From Adineta ricciae (taxonomy: Eukaryota > Rotifera > Eurotatoria > Adinetida > Adinetidae): a DNA stretch of 64,000 nt. The position numbers and the translations under genes are program-made. Numbering within the stretch: position 1 is the first letter of the stretch; every line of letters starts with the position of its first letter. The DNA lies in the NCBI GenBank assembly GCA_905250025.1, contig CAJNOJ010000361.1, forward strand, positions 1-64,000. Reading direction: 5' to 3'. Below, in pieces: positions 47,446 through 60,117 of the stretch. The notes beneath the pieces are model-generated. The model searched no databases and was not told the DNA's origin. It worked only from the letters and a program-made list of their open reading frames with translations.

Positions 47446-48232
47446 ACTTTATGATCTTTTTGAATTCAAAATGAAGCTTGTTTTTGACACATCTACGGAT
47501 ATATGGATCTAAACATAACACTGATCTTTACTCGACAAAAAATACAGCCAATTTCTTGCGTTTACTGACCTCTACTATACTATCACACGATTTCACTCAT
47601 CTCATTGATAGGCAACTACTCATACTTAAACTTCTGCCTTTATTGAACTTGTATCATTGCTTACTGACACTGATCTAATGATTCTATATGAATATATCTA
47701 TCTATCTGAGATGTTTATCTTGGCAAAAGTTCAAATTCGAACTTTTATCGTTTTCTTTGAAGCATGAGATTCTTGAGAGAGATTTTTCTGAAATGTATTA
47801 CATCGAAAATGTCATAGCTCTGCTAAAACTCACTATTATAACTCTAAAGGCTTTTAGTTAATCAACAACAATAATAAACAATTCTATCAATTATATGAAG
47901 CTTATTAAATACTGTTCGTTTGCTGTTGAATTAAAGAAAGGCAAACAGTGTGATCGTAAATTTTCAAGAAAGAAAGAATGACACTCACTCTAAATCCTGT
48001 AGAGGACATCAGCTCAAAGTCATTTTAACTTGAACAAAATTTTCATCATATAAAGATTATATTTTGCTCAAAGTATTTTTGTTATTTAGGAATAGATTTA
48101 TGAAACGTTTTAGGTCACAAATAACGTCATTTGACTTGACTTCATTCTTTAATAAAAGGTTGGAGAGAATTTCTTTTTTTCTTCGTATCAAGAATTCTGA
48201 TTGTAAACTCAGTTGCACTAATACGGGTCACA
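47446..48232. other. Intergenic before 7TM receptor
   Basis: AT-rich; nothing coding supported. Confidence 0.4.
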
Positions 48233-48687
48233 ATGTCATCATTAGTGAATCTACTCGACAAAATATCCGAACAAATCAATATTATTGTAGGAATCGCATT
48301 TTTCGTTTTGGGTTTCATTGGTAATATTTGTAATCTTTTGATATTTTCATCGATTTTGAAGACAAAGTTATTTCCACCAAGTCCAGCACGTCTTTATATT
48401 TTAACAGGTTCAATAGCGAATTTTATTTATGTTTCCTATTTATTATTAACTCGTATATTAATATCAGCATTTTTCATTCCATTAACAGATACAATAAGTT
48501 TCATTTGTAAAACACGTTTTTATATCGGTCAAGTTTGTATGTTTGTATCATTATATACAACATGTTTAGCAACAATTGATCAATATTTTCTGACAAATCG
48601 ATCAGTACGAATTCGTCAATTAAGTCGATTATCATTAGCAAGACGAATTTTATTTCCTTTAATTATTCTTTGGATTGTAATGAATAT
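48233..48687 (+). CDS. 7TM receptor, 5' half (truncated at N)
   Basis: The ATG at 48233 starts a frame nearly identical to the first 151 codons of the receptor at 56830 (GNICNLLIF in TM1, the IDQYFLTNRS motif after TM3). It ends abruptly within TM4 at the single N at 48688, after which sequence belongs to the mucin repeat. The fused frame across the N is an artefact. Confidence 0.8.
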
Positions 48688-48688
48688 N
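48688..48688. other. Single N: contig junction
   Basis: One ambiguous base separates receptor coding sequence from mucin minisatellite sequence, with loss of homology to the other copy on both sides. Confidence 0.9.
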
Positions 48689-50391
48689 TCCGTGGTTGTA
48701 GTGGTGTCGGTGGTGGTAGTGGTGTCTGTAGTGGTACTAGTATCCGTGGTGGTACTAGTATCCGTGGTTGTAGTGGTGTCGGTGGTGGTACTAGTATCCG
48801 TGGTTGTAGTGGTGTCGGTGGTGGTACTAGTATCCGTGGTTGTAGTGGTGTCGGTGGTGGTGCTCGTATCCGTGGTGGTACTAGTGTCGGTGGTTGTGGT
48901 GGTGTCGGTGGTGGTAGTAGTGTCCGTGGTGGTGCTCGTATCCGTGGTGGTACTAGTGTCGGTGGTTGTGCTCGTATCCGTGGTGGTACTAGTGTCGGTG
49001 GTTGTGGTGGTGTCGGTGGTGGTAGTAGTGTCCGTGGTGGTGCTGGTATCCGTGCTTGTACTAGTATCTGTGGTGGTACTAGTATCTGTAGTGGTGCTGG
49101 TATCAGTGGTGGTACTGGTATCCGTGCTTGTACTAGTATCTGTGGTGGTACTAGTGTCCGTGGTGGTGCTGGTATCCGTAGTTGTAGTTGTTGACGGACC
49201 AGGTGTGGTTGTGGGACCAGTGGTGGTGATGGTATCCGTAGTTGCAGTTGTTGACGGACCAGTGGCGGTTGTTGTTGGCGGGCCAGTGGTGGTGGGACTA
49301 CTTGTTGTTATTGTTGACGATGCTGATGTCGTTGACGTAGAAACTGTTGCTACTATAGTTAGAAAACAATGTGAAGAAAGTCTGAAAGGAATATCTTCGA
49401 ATTTAGAGGTTCATGCTGGTTAAAGCATGGGAAAAGAACGAGCGTTTCTCATATGAATTTTTATGCATTGTTCTCCCTACCTGGGGCCGGTTGATTGAAA
49501 GAACAAATTCGAAGTGGTGTTGTGATGGTGGTTCCATTGGCTAATTGAATTTTCAGTGATATCAAACCCGAGCTGAACACTGATTGAATGGTTGCTTGAA
49601 TACTGCCTGAGCATTTTTGAATGCATTTATCAGTTTTACATTGAGACCCAGGGCACGAGTTAAGAAAAAACGTAACAAATAGCCTGGCCTTCCTTTTGCT
49701 AGTAGCTCGGATTCCACGTACTGTATTGTCACAGGATAATTCGCTACTCAAGAGAAAGATTATATTGGACAAGATTTATAATCGAGGAACAAACCTTGTT
49801 TGACGTTTCTTCTTTCTTTTTTTTAGATTTTGAGTCGTCGTGCTCATAATATTGGCACTTATAACAGTCACTTCTTTCTTTTTATAACCAAGATAGTCAT
49901 TGAACTGAAATGAAAATATTCAAATTAGAATCAAATCGTAAAGATTCTTCCAGTAATTACTTGTTGAGTTAACGAATCATAGTTTGTTAGTTGAACTGAT
50001 GATCCATCGTCGTCAATATTGGTAGCAAACGATGCAGTAAGTAATCTCACTATAATGCAAAATCAATTTAAAAACTTGTGGAATTCAAATAATTTTCATG
50101 TTCATACCTTTGTTATTCGTACTAACATTTACGCCAGTACCTTTTGCTGGCAAATACACCGGAATCAACCCGAGCACAACCACTGCAGCAATTATGAACA
50201 AGACACCACCGAGACAAGCAGCAGCCAGACAAGGTACCCAAAGTGAATTTTGTCTAGACAATAAATTTTGACAGAGAAATGAAATAGCAACATATTGTAT
50301 TTTCATACCCAGCTATTGATTGTGAAACTCCATCGAGATTTTCAGTACGACGGTTCGTGAAATATGATCTAATAGTCGACAGAGACATCAT
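48689..50391 (-). CDS. 5' part of membrane mucin gene, haplotype 1
   Basis: Exons 50391-50309, 50253-50108, 50049-49961, 49904-49795, 49746-49481 and 49352-48689 (continuing past the N). Every exon up to the stalk has exactly the same length as in 39319-41426. It starts MMSLSTIRSYFTNRR, has the same membrane helix (CLGGVLFIIAAVVVLGLIP), ectodomain cysteines and Thr stalk, with TTTPGPS and ATTD variants. The stop codon and last stalk units are at 25265-25592. Confidence 0.8.
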
Positions 50392-52918
50392 TGTTTTTGG
50401 CAAATCCTAATGAACTTGACTTTTCCCTATGGAAAAAATTTTACGATCCCCATTTCATCATAGCAAAATCGTACTCACCTCGAATCTCTGTGTTAATGGT
50501 GTTGATTAGAAATAAAATAAATGGGTGAATATCCATGTTTATATATAAATAGGTGCGTACTAGGAACATCAACACGCTTTTGACTGTCTCCCGCTTGTTT
50601 ATGTCATGATTTGCAATTTTGCAATATCGGTAGTTTTTTGTACTTTGGATTTTTTTCTTCATCCGGAGTAATCCTATCCAATCGGAGGTTGTCTACGCGA
50701 TAAATGAACATATGCACTCAAAAACCTCTCTTTTATCATATGTCAATTAATGTATTTTGTTTTTGTTCATCATCGAAGTTTAATAGCAATGAACGGAGTC
50801 GCGTGATGACGAGGATTTATTTACTACGAATAGAATAAGTGAAAAATTTCTGTGAAAATGACTTTGATTGAATAATTCTACTTTTATAAAGTAAATCTTC
50901 GTGCTCTGTAATAATTCACAAAAAAAGTTCTTAAGCGCTGTTATGAGCATAAAATGGTGAAGGTAATCAGAATAGTAATTAATTAATATATCGATAATTT
51001 GCACGTGATCACGTTAGTGTATATTTGTGATATTTTTGTATATATTCTTTTGTTTTCTTTTTTTTCCTTCGTGTTATATGCTAGCGGAAGTAGTACTTCC
51101 TTTATCGGAGTGTCCTTGACGAATATTGTCAATCACATCACTATTATTATGCCTAATTAAGGAGCGATATCATTCGTTTTAAAGAGTCATCCATTTTTTA
51201 CAGTCATAAAAAGTGATTGAATTCAATTGAATATACGTCACTAAGTGGGAAATTTTTTTTCACCTGTACTTATAGATTGTCAGGTTTTGTATGACGGGGA
51301 CGGCCCTTTACGTTATCTGATTTACGAATAAACGTCGGGGTTACGATTTTATCTCTAGGAAGTTTTATTGCAAATTGTTCTATCGCAACAATGAATCACT
51401 TTCATAACACATTTCACTTTCGAACGAAATCCTCTCTAAGACTTGACTGTACATAGAAGTGTAACACATAGTAGGTAGAATCTGAGCTTGAAGAAGCTCT
51501 AGGGGATGAATCATACATTGTGTTCAGTTAGAAAACAACATCAGTAGAAATATCGAAGAAATTCACTGAATAGGGATACGAGATTTCGCTTTTTTAGTTG
51601 TTCATTATGTTTTGCATACAAGTGAAGCAATTCGTTGTTAATAGAGATGAAAGAAACCATTGTTCTACCGACATTCACATTATTTATCACATGGAAAAGA
51701 TACAAAAAAAACATTTATTTTCAAAGCTAAGTATACATCTATAATCGAAATATGGAAACATTCGTTGTCTCTTATCGTTGCATTTAAGAGACAGTTATTG
51801 CTATCACTTAAACGATTCAGATTTCGACGTGCCAGTTAGTCGACGTATCTATAGCAATGGATAACTACGGGAAGAAATCTGTATGGTGTGCGTTAACGAT
51901 TGTGCACCAGTAAATTGTTTTCGATTGATTTTATGAGTCATGTATAGCAAGGTTATCAAAATGGTGGAACTATCACACCATTTTACTGAGTGTTTTTTAT
52001 GGAGATTGAGACGATTTTTTTAAATATGTAATGTGAAATGAATATTATTTAAACAATCTGTTCTGGTTTCTTGTTCAGCTGGCACTGACTGGTCAGCGAA
52101 TTGTAGTAACTCTGTTCCTGGATTTCCGTCAAACGTACTTTTCCATAATCCATTTATGAAATCTATCCATGAAAATCCATGTACTAGGTATAAACTATTA
52201 TTGTATTTACACATTTAGACTGCTCTGATACCCCGATTTCGACTTTTCAATTATGAGCCATCAAAACCTTTTCCCATTTATTTCTACATTACTACTATCA
52301 GGATTATTGACGAAATTAAATCTTGGTTCCAAGATCGTATTTGTATCATCAATGAATAATCCATAACGATCCCAAACTTTTGTCGATGTTGATCTGGCTG
52401 AATTTGTTCCGCAGCAAAGATTATCAAGCGATTAAAATCATTCGATGAAATGATTTGACGATATTTAGTTAATAAACAATAAAGCGCATTTCTGTAGTCA
52501 ACACACAGATCATCACATTCTTGACAAAATTTCACTCTTGAATGGAACAAACAGCAACACTAATGAGCATTTCGCGAAAAATCTTTACGCGATGTTTTAA
52601 AATATTTCGTCAGTAGAACAAGGAATGAATGTATATGTCCGAAAATCGGATTCACTTTTAGGACGCGAAAAACCAAACACGTTGAATGTTGATTGGTCGG
52701 ATAAGACTTTCATACGGAATGAAGACTATAGTGCTACAATCTGTTACAACATTGTCTGGCCATATTTCAAAAGATAAATAACGAATGAGTCTTGAATAGA
52801 CAGAAATGTTTATTAACAATTGGATGACGCATGTCATACGCGTGTAAAGTCAAAGAACAAACAAAATAGAAAACTAAAAATACGTGACATAGAAAGAGAT
52901 GATTCACAAACCGCTTTC
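50392..52918. other. Long intergenic stretch (allele of 41427-44068)
   Basis: Contains the second broken copy of the possible minus-strand gene (52020-52760), shorter by about 260 bases. No intact gene seen. Confidence 0.4.
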
Positions 52919-53167
52919 TTATGCATCCTCAAGATCGTGCAAAGGCACTGAATTGTGAGTAAGTATAACTGGAATTTTGGTGTCAGTAGTAATTCCATAA
53001 GACTCAAATGTACGATTGCTGTCCATGTAATAGTAGCCAACTTTAAGAGCACGGTGGTGCACGGCCAACCACTCAGAAGCAAGCAGTTTCAACTTAAGCA
53101 CTTTCTCACCAGGTTCGATTTCGAAGATCTTCGTTCGACCAGTTAATAATATAGCAGTGATTTTCAT
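52919..53167 (-). CDS. Single-domain ubiquitin-like protein, second locus, allele (82 residues)
   Basis: The ATG at 53167 matches the start of the copy at 44332; the longer upstream frame to 53470 is not conserved and is ignored. It ends PLHDLEDA at an early TAA. Confidence 0.65.
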   Translation of the reverse strand: MKITAILLTGRTKIFEIEPGEKVLKLKLLASEWLAVHHRALKVGYYYMDSNRTFESYGITTDTKIPVILTHNSVPLHDLEDA

Positions 53168-54338
53168 TCTTTTGAAAACAACAGAAGAATGAATTAGAAA
53201 AATAATCCGTCGAAGTGTATGTTGGATTTTTTCTTTTTCCAACCGTTGCAATGCTGTTGACTTATGATAAAGACACAGTCTTTTCTTTTTCCCGTGTATC
53301 ACAATTATACTGTTTACGACATTTTCACGCGATTTTAAGAAAGAAAATGTGCGCTGTCTTATGCGTATTAATCCATTTCCTTTACTGATCTTGTCCAAGC
53401 AACCATCACTACGATCGAGATAACATAAAAACATTGTGCATATTGCTTTTAGTAAACTTGATCTGACCATCTACGCAGAACTCTGCCTTCTATTTTGTTT
53501 TACACTAATGAAAATCTCGCCATTTTTACGCGTAGCTTGGATAAGTGCATGTTCAGAAACATTTGACGACGTGTGAGATGGAGATTGAGAGCGCAAAACT
53601 TGATTTCAGATCAATTGAAACCTACTTCCAACAATCGAGATGCTCAATTCTAACCAGACAACATCCCAGGAACCAATGGATATAGTGAGGATGCATTGCT
53701 TGTCATCATAAAGATGAATATTCCACGTTCTGATGACCTTGTAATTCCTGTATAGAGCTGTGATGATTTTGAAGAGGGTGAAGATGATTACACCGATTTG
53801 ATTCGATGTGAGGTCTTTTTTCGGTGTAAAAATGCATGCTTGATTTGTATATGTATTAGATTGAATTTAATATTTTACTAGTCAGGAACATATCGCTATA
53901 ATATCCTTGCTCATCGTAAAACTCGAGTAAAATATAGTTAATTTCAGCTCCAAAATTCCTTCAAATTGATGCATGAAAGTTAAAGCAATTTTTTCTTCGT
54001 AATTTCTTGAATGCTGCTATAGTTTCAATAAACATATAGAACGTCATTTATTCGCTTTTTTGTTACACGTGCTGTCACTCTCTTTCTTTCCTGTCGAGTA
54101 CTATTGCGTTGACTTTCTTCTTTTCTACACAGTACGACATCATTCACACAGCCATTCCTGCATACATAGTGTTTTGTCGTTGACCCTTTTCTCTCTGTGA
54201 AGTACGATGTCGTTGAACTTGTTTTCTTCCTGATTATTTATGTTCTCCATGAGTATATATATATATGAGATGATTCCACCATAATAACATTTACCATTAC
54301 AAATCATCGTCTATTTCCATCTTGTTGTGAAAGTAAAA
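53168..54338. other. Intergenic (allele of 44333-45647)
   Basis: TATA run near 54253 before the reductase. No gene seen. Confidence 0.4.
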
Positions 54339-55437
54339 ATGTGTACTCAACAATTAATACCTAAACGTCAGTTAGGTAAAAGTGGCCCATTAGTATCAGC
54401 TATTGGTTTTGGTATGATGGGTCTATCAGGAACTTATGGAGCATTTCCTTCTGATGAAGAACGTTTCAAAATTCTTGATCAAGCTATCGAACTTGGATGT
54501 ACTCACTTCGATACTTCTGATATTTATGGTGATAGTGAAGATTTATTGGGAAAATATTTCAAAAAATATCCTCAACAACGTGAAAAGGTTAGTTAAAAAT
54601 ATAAACGAATAAAACTATTCATCATTCGTATGAATATTTATTACATAGATATTTCTTGCAACAAAATTTGCATTGATTATAAATTCAGACAGATCATTTG
54701 GCGTTCGAAATGATGGTGAATATGTTCGTCAAGCTATCGAGAAAAGTTTAAATCGACTTCAACTTGATTATGTTGATCTTTATTATGTTCATTCAATTGA
54801 TTCAAAAGTTCCCATTGAAGAAGCAATAACTGTCTTAAAAGAACTCGTTCAAAACGGCAAAATCAAATATATTGGTTTATCAGAATGTTCAAGTGATACA
54901 ATTCGACGTGCATCAAAAATTCATCAAATATCTGCAGTACAAATTGAATATTCACCATTTAGTTTAGATATTGAAAAGTCAGAAATAGATATTTTAAAAA
55001 CTTGTCAAGAACTCGGAATAGCAGTGGTTTGTGGTTCGCCATTAGGTCGTGGAATATTAACTGGACAGATTAAAAGTCATGATGATCTCGAACCAAATGA
55101 CATTCGTCGATTATTACCAAGATTTTCGAAAGAAAATTTTCCAAAAAATCTTCAAGTAGTGGAACTATTGAACAAAATTGCAAAGAAAAAAAATTGCACA
55201 ACAGCTCAATTAACATTGGCATGGACACTTGCACAAGGCGAAGAATTTTTTGTTATACCAGGTACGAAAAGAATCAAAACATTAGAAGAAAATGCCAATG
55301 CAGCAAATGTGAAATTGACAGAAGAAGAAATACGAGAAATCCGAGAAGTTTGTGAAAATGCAGATATATGTGGAGGTCGTCTGCCAGAAAAATTTGCTCA
55401 TATGGCATTTGGTAATTCAGCACCTTTGAAAAATTGA
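54339..55437 (+). CDS. Aldo/keto reductase, allele in haplotype 1 (345 residues)
   Basis: Exons 54339-54587 and 54649-55437. The catalytic tetrad is conserved; exon 2 begins IFLATKF instead of VFLATKF. Only about ten replacements relative to the copy at 45648. Confidence 0.9.
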
Positions 55438-55644
55438 ACTTATTTTATTCATTTCAATTTGATTGTGTATTCACATTGTATTGATTGATCTCACACCTCC
55501 ACAAAATAAAAATAAAATACGAATTTAATGTTCGTTTTTTACAATTTATATACATACGGGAACTTCGGATTCTATTCGACAGCTATATCAGACTGAATTA
55601 TATAGAAAATTTTATGAATCTTCTTTTTAGGTGTGATCATTAGT

Positions 55645-55860
55645 ATGAATAAGTCTGACATCAGATTAGTCAACGGGTCGTTTTTTAAAAGCAGCAGCTT
55701 TTGTTAGTTGAAACTTGAAAACGACAAATAACACGAATACAGGATATCCTTCTTTAAACTAATGCATGTCAAGACGACTCGTTCACTAATCTGATGTCAC
55801 GCTTATTCGAACAGCAAAAACTTTAAAAAGCGTTGTTGAATTCTTCCGCTAACAGAGCTG
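55645..55860. mobile_element. Internally deleted palindromic element
   Basis: Retains GAATAAGTCTGACATCAGATTAG and the right arm (TTTTGTTAGTTGAAACTTG ... CTTATTCGAACAGC) of the element at 47054 but lacks most of the left arm and loop. Confidence 0.55.
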
Positions 55861-56829
55861 GACTTTATGGCCTTTTTAAATTCAAAATGAGGCTCGTTTT
55901 TTACATATGTATGGATCTAAACATAATACTGATCTTTATTCGGCAAATACAACCGATTTCATGCGTTTACTGACCTCTATACTATCACACGATTTCACTC
56001 ATCTCATTAACACGTAACTAATCATACTTGAACTTCTGCCTTTATTGAACTTGTATCATTGTTTACTAACACAAACATATATGAATGCATACGAAGATGC
56101 ACTGTCAGTCCCTACTAACAGTGATCTAATGATTCTATAATTGTATACATGAATATTTCTATCTATCTGAGACGTTGATTTTGACAAAATTTCAAATTCG
56201 AAATTAAACTTTTATCGCTTTCTTCGAAACATGAGATTCTTGAGAGAGATTTTTCTGAAATCTGTTACATCGAAAACGTCATAGTTCTGCTAAAACTCAC
56301 TATTATAACTCTAAACGCTTTTTAGTTAATCAACACGAAAAAACATTTCATTCACATAATTGAAAATAGCCGATTTAAAAATCAACAACAATAATAAACA
56401 ATTCTTTCAATTATATGGAACTTATTAAATAATGTTCGTTTGATCAATTTGAATGGAACAGAGTAAATGAAAGTGTGAAAACAATTTCACTGTTCGCACC
56501 AACATTCTTACCCTCAAATGCCATTGAATTAAGAAAAACAAATGTTGTGATCGTCAATTTTCAAGAAAGAAAGAATAGCACTCGCTCTAAACCATGTAGA
56601 GGACATCAGCTCAAATGTCATTTTAACTTGAATAAGATTTTCATCATATAAAGATTATATTTTGCGCAGTTTTTTTTACTTTTTAGGGATAGATTTGTGG
56701 AACGCTTTTGGTCATAAATAATATCATTCTACTTGACTCCATTCTTTAATAAAAGGTTGGAGAGAATTTCTTTTTTTCTTCATATCAAGAATTCTGATTT
56801 TGAACTCAGTTGCACTAACACGGGTCATC
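55861..56829. other. Intergenic before 7TM receptor
   Basis: Homologous to 47446-48232 with indels. Nothing coding. Confidence 0.4.
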
Positions 56830-57828
56830 ATGTCATCATTAGTGAATCTACTAGACAAAATATCCGAACAAATCAATATTATTCTAGGAATCGCTTTTTT
56901 CGTTTTGGGTTTCATTGGTAATATTTGTAATCTTTTAATCTTTTCACCGGTTTTGAAGACAAAGATATTTCCACCAAGTCCAGCACGTCTTTATATTTTA
57001 ACAGGTTCAATTGCGAATTTTATTTATGTTTCGTATTTATTATTAACTCGCATATTAATATCGGCATTTTTCATTCCATTAACAGATACAATAAGTTTCA
57101 TTTGTAAAACACGTTTTTATATCGGTCAAGTTTGTATGTTTGTATCATTATATACAACATGTTTAGCAACAATTGATCAATATTTTCTGACAAATCGATC
57201 AGTACGAATTCGTCAATTAAGTCGATTATCATTAGCAAGACACATTTTATTTCCTTTAATTATTCTTTGGATTGTAATGAATATTCCAGTCTTATTTCTT
57301 TATAATTTATATCCAAAACCAACTGGAACATCAACTGTATGTACAGTTTATTCATCGATTTGGATGTTTTATTATACATATATCCAAAGTTTAGTGTTTC
57401 TTTGTATAATTCCAATAGCAACTCTTATTACATTTGGATTTTTGATTAAATTTAATCTTGAAACTGTACGACAACTTCATCCATCAATAATTCGTCAAAT
57501 GACACGAATGATTTTATTTCAATCATTAGCAATGTCTGTATCATTATTCATTACTACAGCTCAAATTATTTATCAACAAATAACAAACAATATTTACAAA
57601 GATGTTCTACGTAATTCACAAGAAAATTTATTCTATACAATTGCACGTCTATTCAGTTTTGTTAATTATATTGGATCGTTTTATATTTATTTCTATGCAT
57701 CAAAATCTTTGAGAAAAAATTTTCGAAATCTACTTTTAAATCGACCGATTGAGTCAGTGACAAATACAACAACAACGAACACAATTCTTCAGAAATCATA
57801 CAATCAAGTACAACCAACACAAAACTAA
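56830..57828 (+). CDS. Rhodopsin-like 7TM receptor (332 residues, complete)
   Basis: A single-exon receptor. TM1 carries GNICNLLIF; TM3 ends SLYTTCLATIDQYF with DQY in place of DRY; the conserved Cys pair is plausible (ICKTRFYIG before TM3, TSTVCTVY in loop 2). TM7 reads FVNYIGSFYIYFYASKSLRKNF, lacking a canonical NPxxY. The tail is Thr/Asn-rich. It belongs to the broad peptide-receptor-like group expanded in rotifers; the ligand is unknown. The ATG at 56830 is preferred over upstream non-ATG starts because it matches the copy at 48233. Confidence 0.85.
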   Translation: MSSLVNLLDKISEQINIILGIAFFVLGFIGNICNLLIFSPVLKTKIFPPSPARLYILTGSIANFIYVSYLLLTRILISAFFIPLTDTISFICKTRFYIGQVCMFVSLYTTCLATIDQYFLTNRSVRIRQLSRLSLARHILFPLIILWIVMNIPVLFLYNLYPKPTGTSTVCTVYSSIWMFYYTYIQSLVFLCIIPIATLITFGFLIKFNLETVRQLHPSIIRQMTRMILFQSLAMSVSLFITTAQIIYQQITNNIYKDVLRNSQENLFYTIARLFSFVNYIGSFYIYFYASKSLRKNFRNLLLNRPIESVTNTTTTNTILQKSYNQVQPTQN

Positions 57829-58277
57829 ATATTCATAAAGAAAAACATTTACTTTTGAAATCTATTCTGTCACGTAATACGGTACATTTCTACACGACAT
57901 ATATGTGTGTCTCTCTTTTGTTCTTAATCTTTCTCTATGTACAGTATATATGTTCATTACGAAGAACCGTATAAAGTTATATTATGTAATTAAAGTAAAC
58001 AGAAAAACGTTCACTGTGAATGAGATGTACAACATTCGGTAGTTTATAAATAAGTATAATGGATTAAGATAAACTCCATTCATTGGCAGTTTTTCACTAA
58101 CGACTTAAACCAGCATCGCCTTTACACTTTCCTTCGTTTAAACGATCATATTTCTTTGATTTCCGAGAATCTTTACTAAAAGTTGAACCATCACTTTTAT
58201 ATCTCGGTTTGCATTCTTTTCAAGTTTGCTCATCACCTGCCATATGCTCTGACAGAGTGCAAGAAATACTTTTTAAT
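57829..58277. other. Intergenic
   Basis: 3' flank of the receptor and of the next minus-strand pseudogene. Nothing seen. Confidence 0.4.
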
Positions 58278-58923
58278 TTAGATGATGTATATCCTCCAAT
58301 GCACGTCGATGTCCTGAATCGGATAGATTAACTTGAGCTGGATGAATGTCAACACTATGAAAGCCCCAAAGAAAACCTTTTTTCTTGTTGGCATCAATCC
58401 ATGTTTCTTTGCCATCATCAAGATCAGCTCGTTTCTTCCAAGTTTGCATACAATCATTGGTTGATTCTGAATAACGAAAATCAGCATGAATTGCACAATT
58501 TTCAGCGTCAGAAATGGTCAGATTACGAAATGAACCATGAGTAGCAACAATTTCGAAACGAGAAGAACAAGCTCAATGTCTTACATCAAGTAGGAATGCA
58601 AAGAGTATTGTGCGGGCTTGCAATATGGATATAACGAATGTTGTTTCGATAGAAATTAACAGCAGCTACTTGACTCATGTCTTCAGGAGGAATAATCATA
58701 ATATGTTCTCAATCTTCATTATGCGAATCTTGATTTACTTCGCATGACTTTTCGTAACCATAGAACTACCGATACAAAATCCGGGCTTGTCTATCTTCAG
58801 TTCGAATTATGTACGTAATATGTCGGAATTAGTGCCGCACGATCAAAACAAAGCTCTAGTGCAAACTTTTCTGCATACATACGATTACGTATAGTTTTTC
58901 CACAGTCACAGGTCGTTGTGTTT
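58278..58923 (-). pseudogene. Frameshifted minus-strand gene remnant, family unknown
   Basis: Minus-strand segments in successive frames read TCDCGKTIRNRMYAEKFALE, then EHIMIIPPEDMSQVAAVNFY, then FRNLTISDAENCAIHADFRY and KKKGFLWGFHSVDIHPAQVN before a stop. These are protein-like but broken by at least three frameshifts or stops and no usable splice sites link them. I do not recognise the family. Confidence 0.5.
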
Positions 58924-60117
58924 ATTAACTTTCTTTTCTTGATCTTTGTTTCGATATATCATCTTTGTTTTCTGGCTCATTGTTCCAATCCAAAGCAGAA
59001 TTTGCATCTTCTTCTTCCAGCATATAGATCAAAGAAAACAATTGTTCCATCTATAGTCAGGACAGTTAATTTGTATTCATACTATAAGAATTGGACATAA
59101 ATACATGTCGATATCTGTTTTTGTCATGCTTTAGCACTTCATAATAATATTCCAAGCATGTATTTCAATCAATAACACTATATAAAGACATTGATTTTTT
59201 CATGTATAACTATGCATGAAAATAAACAACCCATTTACTATGATTTATTGACAATATTACGCACTATATGCACCTTTTTAGCTAACTGATGTTTGTACTA
59301 ATGTGTTCTCACGGGCTCCCTGACAACTTTCACGTTACATTAGTGATTTTCATACAAATTTCGTCTACCATCTATTTTTTTCAAGTTTATATTGATCTCA
59401 GATTCATTGGTATAATGCACTACCAATAACGTAACATTTACATTCTAAATCATTTCTCTGACAATTTTTATTATACTTCTTCAAAATATTTCTCTTTTCA
59501 TCTTCCGTGACTTTCAAAGTGATCATCTGAAGAACTTTTACTGTGAAAATCGTCAATCTGAAAACTACCATGATAGTCGATGCATAAAAAGCAATAACTT
59601 CACAGTTTTTCAGATAAAAGCATGGCTAATGATCCGGATCAAAAAAGGATTCGGCAGATATGTCTTAAAGGTGATCTTGATAGTACTATTTCTGTGGATT
59701 CTAAGTCGATATTCATATAGGTGTTTTTGTATCGATTATAACAAATAAAAGAAGGCGTTTTTAGTTTTTAAGACACAACATCGTACATAAACTATATATA
59801 TTATATAAATATATTGACTATTCATTTAATAGCACTTTACAATCATAACGTTATTCTATTTTTTTCTGAACACGTTGCTTAGGACATACCCATCGTTTTT
59901 ATACATTATAAGCACATTAACATATTTGCCCTTTAATATAAAAAACCACTGTATAGGACATGATATGTCACGTCTATTGCAAAACTGATGAAAAATCAAG
60001 TTTATTTTTATATGGGTTCCTCTAGATCCACATAATACCATTCAAGGATTAAACGATTTGATCTCTGCTTTTTCAATCAATATTCTTTCATTGCTAAAAC
60101 CTAATGGTCGTTATTGA
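58924..60117. other. Gene-free stretch
   Basis: AT-rich, with no conserved frame, repeat or RNA gene seen. Confidence 0.4.

Noticed and set aside
52919..53470. 183-residue extended version of the ubiquitin-like gene
   Set aside because: The N-terminal 101 residues are not conserved in the allele at 44332 and start at no supported site.
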